A stretch of 50,456 nucleotides of DNA. Origin: JAKSCF01 sp028279945 (lineage in GTDB: Bacteria; Bacillota; Clostridia; Peptostreptococcales; JAAYPU01). The notes beneath the pieces are model-generated. The model was not told the DNA's origin. It did no database searches and worked only from the letters and a program-made list of their open reading frames with translations. This document shows positions 1 through 8,505 of this stretch, in pieces. The stretch is taken from assembly GCA_028279945.1 (NCBI GenBank), contig JANQMT010000175.1:1-50456 (forward strand). Reading direction: 5' to 3'. Position 1 is the first letter of the stretch. Every line of letters begins with the position of its first letter. Position numbers and translations under genes: made by a program.

Positions 1-60
1 ATAGCCCATCTGCCACCTAAATTTTCTGACCAAATGAACACAAAAAAACGAATATTCATA

Positions 61-73
61 CACCTGCATTCAT
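61..73 (-). repeat. Copy of a short dispersed repeat, ATGAATGCAGGTG
   Basis: Read on the minus strand this is ATGAATGCAGGTG followed by TATGAATATT. A near-identical string (TGAATGCAGGTG then ATGAATATT) occurs at 10037-10057, and the 13-mer recurs at 50351-50363. All three are intergenic. No function is recognised. Positions 1-160 hold no gene that I can support. Confidence 0.5.
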
Positions 74-99
74 TTTTCTAGTACTTTTTTGATAACCTA

Positions 100-125
100 A
101 ATAGATAGACTGAAGTCTATCTATT
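100..125. terminator. Perfect hairpin downstream of the phoH gene
   Basis: Arms 100-110 and 115-125 (AATAGATAGAC / GTCTATCTATT) pair perfectly over 11 bp around a TGAA loop. It lies 36 bases beyond the minus-strand stop of the PhoH gene, where a terminator is expected. Neither strand has a good T-run after it, so it may act as an mRNA 3'-end stabiliser rather than an intrinsic terminator. Confidence 0.4.
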
Positions 126-160
126 CATCCCGTCTCATGTACGCCTATTAGAAAAGTTGT

Positions 161-1537
161 TTATTTCATTCTGCGGGAGCTTTCAAATGCAAGTTCTGAA
201 CGTTCGCAATCTTTTTCTGATAAGGTCAATTGGAAACAAAGGGGACTTTCTTTCATTTTTTCAGAGGCATAACACAACCCGTTGGTTCGTGAATCCAGGA
301 AAGGGTGGTCAATTTGTCCGGGGTCTCCAATCAGTATGATCTTAGTATGTTTTCCGGCACGTGTTATAATGCCTTTTACTTGACGAGGCGTGAGATTTTG
401 TGCTTCATCAATAATAATCCACTGTTTGACAATAGATCTTCCGCGTATAAATGCGATGGCCTCGGTGGTGATGATATTTCTTTCAAACAGTTCATCGATT
501 TTATCTTTTAATTCTACCTCATTCTTATATCTTTCACTACTATTGCTATCAATAAGAATTTCAAGGTTGTCAATAATAGGCCGCATAAATGGTGCTATCT
601 TTTCTTGTTCATTTCCGGGAAGAAAACCAATCTCTTCATCCATTTTGATATTAGGACGGCATACCAGGATTTTTCTATAACTATCATCTTTTTCATTCAT
701 AATTTTATGCAACCCTACGGCAAGAGAATAAAAGGTTTTAGCTGTTCCTGCAGGACCTTTGAATATGACTAAAGGCGCTATATCGGCATCAAGCATTAAA
801 GCTTCTTGCATAAATTTTTGGTTAGCATTTTTAGGTGTGATACCAAAAGGGTGTTTGGAGGAATGTTGGAGACAAACGATTTCTTCACCGTTAAACCGGC
901 CCAGAGCAGATTTGTTTTCATCGCTATATGAATGAATGATTAAGAATTGGTTGACAACAAGGACAGGTTCTTGTGAACCGGCAGTTTGAGAATATTCGAA
1001 GACATCTCTTATATCTATCTTACCGGTTTCATAGAATTGGTCAATGGATAAATCATTGGTGTATACTTCAAGGATACCTCTATATTGTTCTTCATATGAA
1101 GGGACTTGTTCTGCAAGAAAGTCTTGAACCGGAATATTTAATAAATCTGCTTTTATTCTTTCAAATATGTCTTTGGTAACAAGAAATACATTTTCGCCTT
1201 CATCCATCAGCCCCATACAAACTTTTAGAATTCGATTATCATTTTTATGATCCGGCCAACTATCCGGCAATGTTACATTTGTGCAATTCAGTTCTACCCT
1301 CAGAGTGCCTCCGCTTGGAATGGGAACCCCTTGAATAAGATCTCCTTTTTCTCTCAGCTCATCAATGAATCGTGCGGCTAAGCGTGCATTGGCACCTAAT
1401 TCTGAACTGTCTTTTTTAAATCGGTCCAGCTCTTCTAATACAATAGCAGGAATAACAATATCATTATCAGCGAAACTATTTAATGCCAGAGGGGTGTGTA
1501 AAATAACATTCGTGTCAAGAACAAAAGTTTTTTTCAA
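161..1537 (-). CDS. phoH: PIN-PhoH family ATPase/ribonuclease (YlaK-like)
   Basis: A 458-residue protein with an N-terminal PIN nuclease domain (about residues 4-140, opening FVLDTNVILH with the first metal-binding Asp) and a C-terminal PhoH ATPase domain (about 235-458). Walker A is GPAGTAKT, Walker B is WIIIDEAQN, and IGDPGQID follows as in PhoH proteins. The length fits the PIN-PhoH (PhoH2) class, whose studied members are ATP-dependent RNA helicase/ribonucleases. It starts at TTG, with AGGAGG seven bases upstream. It is monocistronic here and divergent from the symporter. Family assignment is secure; the target RNA is unknown. Confidence 0.93.
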   Translation of the reverse strand: MKKTFVLDTNVILHTPLALNSFADNDIVIPAIVLEELDRFKKDSSELGANARLAARFIDELREKGDLIQGVPIPSGGTLRVELNCTNVTLPDSWPDHKNDNRILKVCMGLMDEGENVFLVTKDIFERIKADLLNIPVQDFLAEQVPSYEEQYRGILEVYTNDLSIDQFYETGKIDIRDVFEYSQTAGSQEPVLVVNQFLIIHSYSDENKSALGRFNGEEIVCLQHSSKHPFGITPKNANQKFMQEALMLDADIAPLVIFKGPAGTAKTFYSLAVGLHKIMNEKDDSYRKILVCRPNIKMDEEIGFLPGNEQEKIAPFMRPIIDNLEILIDSNSSERYKNEVELKDKIDELFERNIITTEAIAFIRGRSIVKQWIIIDEAQNLTPRQVKGIITRAGKHTKIILIGDPGQIDHPFLDSRTNGLCYASEKMKESPLCFQLTLSEKDCERSELAFESSRRMK

Positions 1538-1678
1538 ATTGCTGCCTCCTGTATACTATTAATATGTACTTATGCTTAATTTAATAGTATCATAAAATAA
1601 AAAAATGAATATATATTAAGACAATATTTTACATTAATTTTACAATAGGTGGTATCTTGTAGGAGAATATAGCCTATA

Positions 1679-1739
1679 TCATGTGGTTTTTTCTGCTTCA
1701 AACAAAGCTTTAGAAAGGTATCTTTCTCCACTATCGGGT
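1679..1739 (-). pseudogene. cysK: Relic of the 3' end of cysK
   Basis: Bases 1685-1739 match 6136-6190, the end of the intact cysK gene, at 54 of 55 positions. Read on the minus strand it encodes PDSGERYLSKALFEAEKT; the intact gene has T where the relic has K. The relic then continues in frame with one more Thr codon and its own TGA stop at 1679-1681, while the intact gene ends with TAA directly after the shared part. Both copies have the same orientation, 4.45 kb apart. No other part of cysK is left here. It is either one end of an insertion into the cysK 3' end or the remains of a second cysK. Confidence 0.85.
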
Positions 1740-1742
1740 TTT

Positions 1743-1782
1743 AGACTGGAATATCTGATTCTTCTGATATTTCAGTCTTTTT
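1743..1782 (+). terminator. Terminator-like hairpin upstream of the symporter
   Basis: Arms 1743-1755 and 1766-1778 form a 13-bp stem with a single G-T pair, a 10-base loop and TTTT after it. On the plus strand there is no gene upstream for it to terminate, because phoH runs the other way. It could attenuate transcription into the symporter. It could also be the original terminator of glnL, moved here by the rearrangement that made the cysK relic. Confidence 0.6.
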
Positions 1783-1854
1783 ATGTCCTTTTCCGTCTCT
1801 TTAAGTCCTTTGTGTTTTATAATTAACAAAACAATGTAAGGAGGAAGTTTTAGT

Positions 1855-3090
1855 ATGAAAAAAATGCAACTGACTACAAAGATTTTTATCGGACTTATTC
1901 TTGGTATTGTAGTAGGAATGTTGCTTCAGGGAATGCCTGAAATAGCACAAAACTATATTAAACCCTTCGGCACACTGTTCCTAAATTTGATCAGAATGAT
2001 CATTGTACCTCTTGTCTTTTCATCATTGGTAGTAGGTGCATCCAGCATTGGAGATCCTAAGACATTAGGCCGAATTGGAGGCAAGACCCTAGGTTACTAT
2101 TTGATTACAACAGCTATTGCGGTATGCATTGGATTAGTTTTGGCTACAATACTCAAACCAGGCGCAGGATTACTTATACCGACAGATTCCACGACAGAAG
2201 CTGCAGAAGTGCCATCGATTATTAATACGTTAATAAACATGATTCCTAGGAACCCCTTAAAAGGTCTTGTAGACGGAAAGATCCTTCAAATTATTGTATT
2301 TGCATTATTTCTTGGTGTTGGATGTACAGTTTTACCTAAAGAAAAATCAGATCCATTCATCAAATTCTTTGACAGCTTAGCCGAAATCATGTACAAAATC
2401 ACTGCTTTTATTATGAGGTTGGCACCATATGGCGTATTTGCATTAATTGCACCAGTTGTATCTCAATATGGATTAGATGTTTTGATGCCTCTTAGCCAAG
2501 TTATTTTTGCTGTTTATCTTGGATGTGTTCTACATGCAATAATTACTTATTCTACTGCTGTAAGTATTTTTGCTAAAATCAATCCTATTAAATTTTTTAA
2601 AGGAATAGCTCCAGCGGCTATAACAGCCTTCAGTACCACAAGCTCTTCAGGAACATTACCGGTAACCATCCGCTCGACACGTGAAAACCTAGGTGTATCT
2701 GAAAAAATATCATCTTTTGTATTACCCCTTGGTGCGACCATCAATATGGACGGAACGGCACTGTATCAGGGAGTTTGTGCATTATTTCTTGCACAGGTCT
2801 ACGGCATTGATTTAACTCTAGGTCAAGTTATGACCATTATATTAACGGCAACCTTAGGTTCAATTGGGACAGCAGGTGTACCTGGTGCAGGATTTATTAT
2901 GTTGACTTTAGTCTTACAATCTGTAGGTTTGCCGTTAGAAGGTTTGGTTTTAATTGCAGGTATTGACAGACTTTTAGATATGGCCAGAACATCGGTTAAT
3001 GTCATCGGCGATTCTTCTTGTGCTGTAGTTATTGCTGCTTCAGAGCAAGAGTTAGATTATGATATAGCCAGAAAAAAGATTGAGGCTTAG
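1855..3090 (+). CDS. Glutamate/aspartate:cation symporter (DAACS family)
   Basis: A 411-residue membrane protein of the dicarboxylate/amino acid:cation symporter family (GltP/GltT/DctA). The re-entrant hairpin motif TTSSSGTLP, the NMDGTA motif and the last helix DRLLDMARTSVNVIGD are all present. Aligned by eye to archaeal GltPh, the helix-8 residues D390, D394, R397, T398, N401 and D405 are all kept. The Arg is the residue that selects acidic amino acids, so glutamate or aspartate is the likely substrate. The start follows AAGGAGG. The racemase gene follows six bases after the stop, suggesting co-transcription and linked uptake and racemisation. Confidence 0.9.
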   Translation: MKKMQLTTKIFIGLILGIVVGMLLQGMPEIAQNYIKPFGTLFLNLIRMIIVPLVFSSLVVGASSIGDPKTLGRIGGKTLGYYLITTAIAVCIGLVLATILKPGAGLLIPTDSTTEAAEVPSIINTLINMIPRNPLKGLVDGKILQIIVFALFLGVGCTVLPKEKSDPFIKFFDSLAEIMYKITAFIMRLAPYGVFALIAPVVSQYGLDVLMPLSQVIFAVYLGCVLHAIITYSTAVSIFAKINPIKFFKGIAPAAITAFSTTSSSGTLPVTIRSTRENLGVSEKISSFVLPLGATINMDGTALYQGVCALFLAQVYGIDLTLGQVMTIILTATLGSIGTAGVPGAGFIMLTLVLQSVGLPLEGLVLIAGIDRLLDMARTSVNVIGDSSCAVVIAASEQELDYDIARKKIEA

Positions 3091-3096
3091 TTTGAA

Positions 3097-3813
3097 ATGA
3101 AAAGAGATATTATCGGGATAATAGGTGGAATGGGTCCAATGGCAACATTGAACCTGTTCCAAAAAATCTTGGTAAAAACACCGGCTAAATGCGATCAGGA
3201 GCATGCACATGTAATAATTGACAACAATACGAAAATACCTGATCGTACGGCTTATTTACTGCATGGCATGGAAAATCCGGAATTTGAGATATTTAATTCA
3301 GCATGCAGATTAATTGATGCGGGTGCTAATATATTAATCATGCCTTGTAACACAGCGCACTATTTTTATAATGCAGTTAAAGCTAAGATTGATCAAAAAT
3401 ATAAAAATATTGACTATAAATTTATAAATATGATTGATGAAACAGCAAAATTTATTCAATCCCAAGGCTGTAAAAAAATCTTTTTATTAGCTACTGAGGG
3501 AACTTATAAATCCAAAATATATCATTATATTTGCATGGAATATGGTATTGATATATTAATACCTGATAAAAATAGTATCCATATTATTATGAAAGCTATT
3601 TATAACTATAAAGGAGGCATCCAAAACTACTACAAGGATGAAATAATAAAAATTATTGAGGATGCCGCATTTCAGGGGGTGTCAAAGATAGTATTAGGGT
3701 GTACGGAATTATCAATTATTTTCAGAGAATTGAATCTGCTGGATAATTCGATAGATCCTACGGAAATACTGGCTAAATCAGCATTAAAACAGATTGAAGC
3801 AGATAATCAATAG
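3097..3813 (+). CDS. Aspartate/glutamate racemase family protein
   Basis: A 238-residue PLP-independent amino-acid racemase of the Asp/Glu/hydantoin racemase superfamily. It opens with IGIIGGMGPMAT and has the two catalytic cysteines in MPCNTAH (about residue 83) and LGCTELS (about residue 202). The length is typical. It sits directly behind the acidic amino-acid symporter and probably interconverts D- and L-aspartate or glutamate. The pair could serve catabolism of a D-amino acid or supply D-residues for cell wall or spore. Which amino acid it uses cannot be told from sequence. A strong hairpin begins inside its last codons. Confidence 0.88.
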   Translation: MKRDIIGIIGGMGPMATLNLFQKILVKTPAKCDQEHAHVIIDNNTKIPDRTAYLLHGMENPEFEIFNSACRLIDAGANILIMPCNTAHYFYNAVKAKIDQKYKNIDYKFINMIDETAKFIQSQGCKKIFLLATEGTYKSKIYHYICMEYGIDILIPDKNSIHIIMKAIYNYKGGIQNYYKDEIIKIIEDAAFQGVSKIVLGCTELSIIFRELNLLDNSIDPTEILAKSALKQIEADNQ

Positions 3814-3865
3814 GTCATGTAGTTTAAGAAAATCAATCTACATGGGATGATTATCTGCTCTTTTT
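3799..3865 (+). terminator. Intrinsic terminator of the symporter-racemase operon
   Basis: A long stem: GCAGATAATCA (3799-3809) pairs perfectly with TGATTATCTGC (3848-3858), and inside it CATGTAG pairs with CTACATG. TCTTTTT follows. The left arm overlaps the racemase stop codon. Confidence 0.9.
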
Positions 3866-4010
3866 GCATCTTCTTCACTAGATACAAATATTAAAGAGGG
3901 ATTAGATTGAAAATGTTTTGATCAAATGATAAAATGATATCAAATACCGTTGTGCTTTTTTGTAAAATGCTTTATATCAAGTTAAATATTGGAAAGTTGG
4001 TTGCGAGCAT

Positions 4011-5279
4011 ATGGTTAATCACAGCAGTAATAAAATAAGAGATTTGTTTATTATCAGTATGATTTCTATCTTAATGGGACAGCTTTATATAACACCTTTT
4101 GATATTAATTTTCGACTCACATTGGCTGTTTTTTTCATGTCATTATTTTTGATTTATTTTAAGACATACAGCATTATGATGATTTCAATATCTGTAGGTG
4201 TTTCTACTTTTTTATTTCGATCTATTATAGAATATCTTGGCAGTGACATACCATTTGATATAGTGGTTGTTCAATATCTTCCTGCAGTGGTCTACTATTT
4301 ATTTTTTGGGTTATTTTTTAAAGCACTAAAGATAAGAGACTACCTCAATCAGCCCTTTAATTTATTTTTAAGCCTATGGGTATGTGATTCAATTCCTAAT
4401 ATTATTGAAGCTTCTATCAGAAGAAGTTGGTTAGTTGCGCCGTTTGATGAACTGGTGATAACCATTATTTTCGTCGGTGCTCTACGGACCATTATAACTT
4501 TAATAGTTTATTACCTTGCACAGTATTATGTAAGCAGGGTTCAAAAAAATGAGCGTGAAAAATATTTTCGGGAGATTATTATCTTTATTTCAAAGCTCAA
4601 GACAGAACTATTTTTATTAAATAAGTCAAGGATTGACATTAACAAAACTGTAGCATATGTGCACCATCATTTTGACACGACTAAAGATGAGGATAATAAA
4701 GCAGTATTTCTAAAAATTGCCAAGGATATTCATGAGATCAATAAAGATTATCTAAGAGTGATTGCAGGTATGGATTCAATTTTTAATATAGATATAAATA
4801 TCAAGTACATGAGCATAAAAGATATCCTTAATATTGTTGAAGATAATGTTTTAAAATTAATCAGTAATAGTAAAAAGAAAATCATGGTGTCGGTAACCTA
4901 TGACAAAATATTCTTGACAGATGAATTCTATTCAATTATTTCTTTTTTAAATAATCTTACAGTGAATAGCATTGATTCGATCTCTTCTTATGGCAAAATT
5001 TGTATTACTACTACTTTGGAGGACGGAAAAGTGGTTTTCATTGTTGAAGATACAGGAGAAGGTATCCCGGAAGAAAGAATAGCGTTTATTTTTAAATCCG
5101 GCTATACAACAAAATATGATAATCAAACCGGAAAAATGTCCACGGGTCTAGGACTTTCTCATGTCCAAAATATTGTTAAAGAATATTTTAAAGGTACCAT
5201 TGATGTGAAGTCTGAAATAAATACAGGCACAAAAATAACGGTTAAGATTCCTAAGGAGATAATAGTTCAGAAAGGATGA
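4011..5279 (+). CDS. Sensor histidine kinase, GlnK (YcbA)-like
   Basis: A 422-residue kinase with an N-terminal membrane region of about five or six helices (residues 10-175) and no large extracellular sensor domain. A linker and a compact kinase core follow. The ATPase motifs are clear: N box NNLTVNSID, G1 box EDTGEGIP and G2 box TGLGLSHVQNI. The phosphorylated His is probably in DIHEINKDYL, but the H box is divergent. The partner regulator starts eight bases after the stop. With the YcbB-type output domain of that partner, this matches the Bacillus glutamine-sensing GlnK-GlnL pair. Here the neighbouring transporter is for acidic amino acids, so it may sense glutamate, aspartate or glutamine. 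Confidence 0.8.
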   Translation: MVNHSSNKIRDLFIISMISILMGQLYITPFDINFRLTLAVFFMSLFLIYFKTYSIMMISISVGVSTFLFRSIIEYLGSDIPFDIVVVQYLPAVVYYLFFGLFFKALKIRDYLNQPFNLFLSLWVCDSIPNIIEASIRRSWLVAPFDELVITIIFVGALRTIITLIVYYLAQYYVSRVQKNEREKYFREIIIFISKLKTELFLLNKSRIDINKTVAYVHHHFDTTKDEDNKAVFLKIAKDIHEINKDYLRVIAGMDSIFNIDINIKYMSIKDILNIVEDNVLKLISNSKKKIMVSVTYDKIFLTDEFYSIISFLNNLTVNSIDSISSYGKICITTTLEDGKVVFIVEDTGEGIPEERIAFIFKSGYTTKYDNQTGKMSTGLGLSHVQNIVKEYFKGTIDVKSEINTGTKITVKIPKEIIVQKG

Positions 5280-5284
5280 ATTCG

Positions 5285-6136
5285 ATGAAATCAATTTATA
5301 TTGTCGATGATGATTTAAGTATCGTCAATATATTGAAAGATATTACATTTCATTACTTTGAAGGTTCATTGATCGGTAGTGCATCGAATGGTTCTGATGC
5401 AATAAAGGAAATAATCGAAATAGAACCAGATGTTATATTACTAGACTATCTACTGCCTGACAGAGATGGTCTTCAAATGATTAGAGCTATAAGAAAAAAA
5501 TATGACCCTGCCATTGTAATGATTTCTGAAGTTTCTGACAAGAAAATGATTGAGAAAGCTTATAATGAAAAAATTGAATTCTTTATTACAAAGCCAATCA
5601 ATGTTGTTGAAGTTGTATCAGTTATTAATAAAGTCATTGAAAATCAAGAGTTTAAAAGTACTTTGAATCAGTTTGAAATTACTTTGAATTCTTTAAAAAG
5701 TGCTTTTGTTGTCAATGATAGAAACAAAGATATTGATGAGCAAAAACTAAGGAAACTGTATAGCAAGCTTGGAATTATTGGAACCAGTGGATGTGAGGAA
5801 TTAATTAAAGCAGTTATTTGGGCAAAATTACAGAACAGTAAATATTCTTTATCAGATATGTATAGATCGTTAGCTGAAGATCAAGGTAATATACAACAAG
5901 TTGATACTTTAAAAAAACGTATTGGAAGGGTTATTACAAAAGCATTCAAATCAATGGCAAGTTTAGGCATAGAAGATTATATGAATCCTGTCTTTGAATC
6001 ATATTCCAGCCAGTTGTTCAATTTTGGCGAATTGAGAAAAGAAATGAAATATTTATCCGGTGAATCAAAGCAATCCGGGAAAATAAATATTAAACAATTT
6101 ATAGAAAGCAGTATTGTTCTGCTTGATGAGTTTTAG
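5285..6136 (+). CDS. Response regulator with YcbB domain, GlnL-like
   Basis: A 283-residue regulator. The receiver domain (1-120) has the acidic pair in YIVDDDLS, the phospho-acceptor Asp in ILLDYLLPD and the Lys in FITKPIN. The C-terminal half (about 145-283) matches the YcbB output domain of B. subtilis GlnL, a DNA-binding regulator of glutaminase and a glutamine transporter. I place the start at the second ATG, eight bases after AAAGGA; the in-frame ATG at 5276 would overlap the Shine-Dalgarno. Its stop overlaps the 3' end of cysK by four bases on the other strand, and no terminator follows it. Likely targets are the symporter-racemase genes upstream. Confidence 0.82.
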   Translation: MKSIYIVDDDLSIVNILKDITFHYFEGSLIGSASNGSDAIKEIIEIEPDVILLDYLLPDRDGLQMIRAIRKKYDPAIVMISEVSDKKMIEKAYNEKIEFFITKPINVVEVVSVINKVIENQEFKSTLNQFEITLNSLKSAFVVNDRNKDIDEQKLRKLYSKLGIIGTSGCEELIKAVIWAKLQNSKYSLSDMYRSLAEDQGNIQQVDTLKKRIGRVITKAFKSMASLGIEDYMNPVFESYSSQLFNFGELRKEMKYLSGESKQSGKINIKQFIESSIVLLDEF

Positions 6137-7074
6137 GTTTTTTCTGCTTCAAACAAAGCTGTAGAAAGGTATCTTTCTCCACTATCGGGTAAAATGACTA
6201 CAATATTTTTTTCTTTATTTATAGGTCGTTTAGCGATTTGAGTAGCAGCGAATAATGCCGCACCGGATGAAATGCCTATTAAAAGCCCTTCATTTTTTGA
6301 GACTACTCGAGATGTTTCAAAAGCATCGCTATGATTTACTTTAATAATTTCATCAATAATATCTACGTTCAGAATATCAGGAACAAAGCCGGCACCAATA
6401 CCTTGAAGCTGATGAGGTCCGGGAGCATTTCCTGAGAGAACGGCAGAATCATAGGGCTCAACGGCAATCACATTGATATTAGGATTATAGCTTTTAAGTT
6501 TTTGTCCGGTACCTGTTAAGGTGCCTCCTGTGCCCACACCTGCTACTAAATAATCAATTTGACCTTGTGTATCCCTCCATATTTCTTCTGCGGTTGTTTT
6601 CTCATGGATATGAAAGTTAGCAGGATTTTTAAATTGTTGCGGAATAAATGCGTTGGGCAGTTCTGCAGCTAATTCTTCAGCTTTTTTGATTGCGCCTGCC
6701 ATACCTTCTTTTCCTGGGGTTAATACAACCTCAGCACCATAAGCTGCAAGGAGCTTTCTTCTTTCTATACTCATAGTTTCCGGTAAAGTCAGTATAATTC
6801 TATAGCCTTTGGCTGCGGCAACAAATGCTAATGCAATACCTGTATTGCCGCTGGTTGGTTCTATAATGACCGTATCTTGATTAATGAGACCGGCTTGCTC
6901 TGCTGCTTCGATCATGGCATTTCCTACACGGCACTTTACACTGCCTGATGGGTTTAGATATTCCAATTTTGCTATAATCTTAGCTTGGATTTTCATTGTA
7001 TGGTTATACTTTTTGAGTTCCAGCAAAGGCGTATTGCCTATTAGTTCCGTTAAATTACTTGCTATTTTTTGCAT
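6133..7074 (-). CDS. cysK: Cysteine synthase A
   Basis: A 313-residue PLP enzyme making L-cysteine from O-acetylserine and sulfide. Motifs: NPSGSVKCR, with the PLP-binding Lys; the substrate loop PTSGNTG; the phosphate-binding loop GVGTGGTLTG; and the C-terminal GISSGAA. Full length for the family. No cysE (serine acetyltransferase) is nearby. The gene is convergent with glnL and their ends overlap. A 55-bp copy of its last codons lies at 1685-1739, which suggests that this 3' end was a recombination or insertion point. Confidence 0.95.
   Translation of the reverse strand: MQKIASNLTELIGNTPLLELKKYNHTMKIQAKIIAKLEYLNPSGSVKCRVGNAMIEAAEQAGLINQDTVIIEPTSGNTGIALAFVAAAKGYRIILTLPETMSIERRKLLAAYGAEVVLTPGKEGMAGAIKKAEELAAELPNAFIPQQFKNPANFHIHEKTTAEEIWRDTQGQIDYLVAGVGTGGTLTGTGQKLKSYNPNINVIAVEPYDSAVLSGNAPGPHQLQGIGAGFVPDILNVDIIDEIIKVNHSDAFETSRVVSKNEGLLIGISSGAALFAATQIAKRPINKEKNIVVILPDSGERYLSTALFEAEKT
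6136..6190 (-). repeat. 55-bp direct repeat, cysK 3' end copy
   Basis: Matches 1685-1739 at 54 of 55 bases in the same orientation. Between the two copies lie the symporter, racemase and GlnK/GlnL genes. The cysK stop codon lies just outside this copy and is supplied by the intervening segment. Confidence 0.9.
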
Positions 7075-7294
7075 AATTATTCCTCCTATATCTATTTAAT
7101 TTTACGGGCTGATGGTTGTCTAGGTCAAGTTAAACTTTAGAATTCAACGAGTTTCGCCAATTTATTATCTTGATTACTTTTACACATTATGTTATAGTTT
7201 TAGTTGAAGTTCATGGAATTGATTTTTGTTCTCTCCTTAATGATTTATGGAGTGGAGATGTCAGGTCCAGAAATATTAAGGAGGAAATATAAAA

Positions 7295-7477
7295 ATGCCA
7301 GACAAAACATTAACTTGTAAGGATTGTAATGCGGAATTTATCTTTTCTGAAGGTGAACAAAATTTCTACAAAGAAAAAGGGTTTGAAAACGAGCCGGTAA
7401 GATGCCCTGAATGTAGAAAAGCTAGAAAAAACCAAAGAAATAACAACAGAAATTTCTCAAATAATAACAAGTGGTAA
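7295..7477 (+). CDS. Small zinc-ribbon protein
   Basis: A 60-residue protein with two CxxC knuckles (LTCKDCNAEF and VRCPECRK), which form a one-zinc ribbon, and a basic, Asn-rich tail. This small family is common in Firmicutes and some Chloroflexi; its function is unknown, and nucleic-acid binding is a guess from the charge. AAGGAGG lies nine bases before the ATG. A terminator follows at once, so it is monocistronic with an upstream untranslated region that may be long. Confidence 0.85.
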   Translation: MPDKTLTCKDCNAEFIFSEGEQNFYKEKGFENEPVRCPECRKARKNQRNNNRNFSNNNKW

Positions 7478-7483
7478 AAAAAA

Positions 7484-7512
7484 GGGAGCTTTTAGCTCTC
7501 TTATTTTTTTTT
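7484..7512 (+). terminator. Intrinsic terminator after the zinc-ribbon gene
   Basis: GGGAGCT (7484-7490) pairs with AGCTCTC (7494-7500) around a TTT loop, followed by a long T-run. Confidence 0.88.
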
Positions 7513-7600
7513 AGAAAGATGTTGTAATTATTTAAAAACCGTATACAATAAATAGGTAGTATATTCCTATATGAAATATCGACACTTTTAAGGAGAAAAA

Positions 7601-8440
7601 ATGATTAAATTAGGTGAGATTCAAAATTTATATGTAAAAGAAATGAAACCTATGGGTGTATATCTATCTGACTTAGATAATGAATATGAAAAAGTTCTTC
7701 TGCCTTTAAAACAAGTTCCTGAGGATGTTGATTTGGGTGATGAGATAGAAGTATTTGTTTATAGAGATTCAAATGACAGAAAGATCGCTACAACAAAAAA
7801 ACCTTATCTTACTCTCAATGATGTTGCAGAACTAAAAGTGGTAGAAGCAACTAAGATAGGAGCCTTTATGGATTGGGGACTGGAAAAGGACTTGTTTTTA
7901 CCATTTAAAGAACAAACTTATAGAGTAAAACAAGGCGAAACATGCTTAGTAGGGTTATATATTGATAAAAGCAATCGGTTAAGCGCAACAATGGATGTTT
8001 ATAAAATGCTAAACAGTGATTCGCCCTATAAAGTAAACGATAAAGTAAAAGGCACCATCTACAATATTAAAAAAGAAATAGGGGTTTTTGTTGCAGTAGA
8101 TAATCAATATCAAGGACTAATACCTTATAAAGAATTATTCGGTAATTATCGACGCGGGGATAAAATTGAAGCTAGAGTTCGACAAGTAAGAGAGGATGGC
8201 AAATTAAATCTTTCCTTCAGAGATAAAGGGAAGGTCCAAATGGATGAGGATGCTGCTGTCATCTTTGAGAAAATGTCTTTGAACAATGGCATACTATTAT
8301 TAAATGACAATAGCGATCCTGAGCGCATTAAAACAGAACTTAATATGAGTAAAAGAGCTTTTAAAAGGGCCGTAGGGAGATTGTTTAAAGAAAAGAAAAT
8401 AAAGTTTACAGAAGAAGGAATAGAATTGAATAGGGATTAA
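7601..8440 (+). CDS. cvfB: CvfB-type S1 RNA-binding protein (YitL family)
   Basis: A 279-residue protein with tandem S1-like OB folds (roughly residues 1-65, 70-135 and 145-215) and a C-terminal winged-helix segment containing KRAFKRAVGRLFKEKKI. Order and length fit CvfB/YitL, an RNA-binding regulator linked to virulence gene expression in Staphylococcus. It is preceded by AAGGAG and followed by its own terminator. Cytoplasmic; the RNA targets are unknown. Confidence 0.9.
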   Translation: MIKLGEIQNLYVKEMKPMGVYLSDLDNEYEKVLLPLKQVPEDVDLGDEIEVFVYRDSNDRKIATTKKPYLTLNDVAELKVVEATKIGAFMDWGLEKDLFLPFKEQTYRVKQGETCLVGLYIDKSNRLSATMDVYKMLNSDSPYKVNDKVKGTIYNIKKEIGVFVAVDNQYQGLIPYKELFGNYRRGDKIEARVRQVREDGKLNLSFRDKGKVQMDEDAAVIFEKMSLNNGILLLNDNSDPERIKTELNMSKRAFKRAVGRLFKEKKIKFTEEGIELNRD

Positions 8441-8446
8441 AAAATA

Positions 8447-8484
8447 AAAAAAGAATTGTACAAAATCAATTCTTTTTTATTTTT
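8447..8484 (+). terminator. Intrinsic terminator after cvfB
   Basis: AAAAAAGAATTG (8447-8458) pairs perfectly with CAATTCTTTTTT (8467-8478) over an 8-base loop, then a T-rich tail. Confidence 0.88.
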
Positions 8485-8505
8485 AAAAAATTTCTCCAAA
8501 ACATA

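Larger units (their letters stand above)
1538..1854. other. Divergent intergenic region between phoH and the symporter
   Basis: This 317-base gap carries the outward regulatory region of phoH (minus) and of the symporter (plus). It also holds a relic of the cysK 3' end (1679-1739) and a terminator-like hairpin (1743-1782). The string AGGTGGTATC at 1647-1656 resembles a T-box core, but nothing else of a T-box is present. Confidence 0.6.

Noticed and set aside
1647..1656. AGGTGGTATC resembling a T-box core upstream of the symporter
   Set aside because: No stem I and no adjacent matching terminator; the rest of the conserved core is missing and a cysK relic interrupts the leader.
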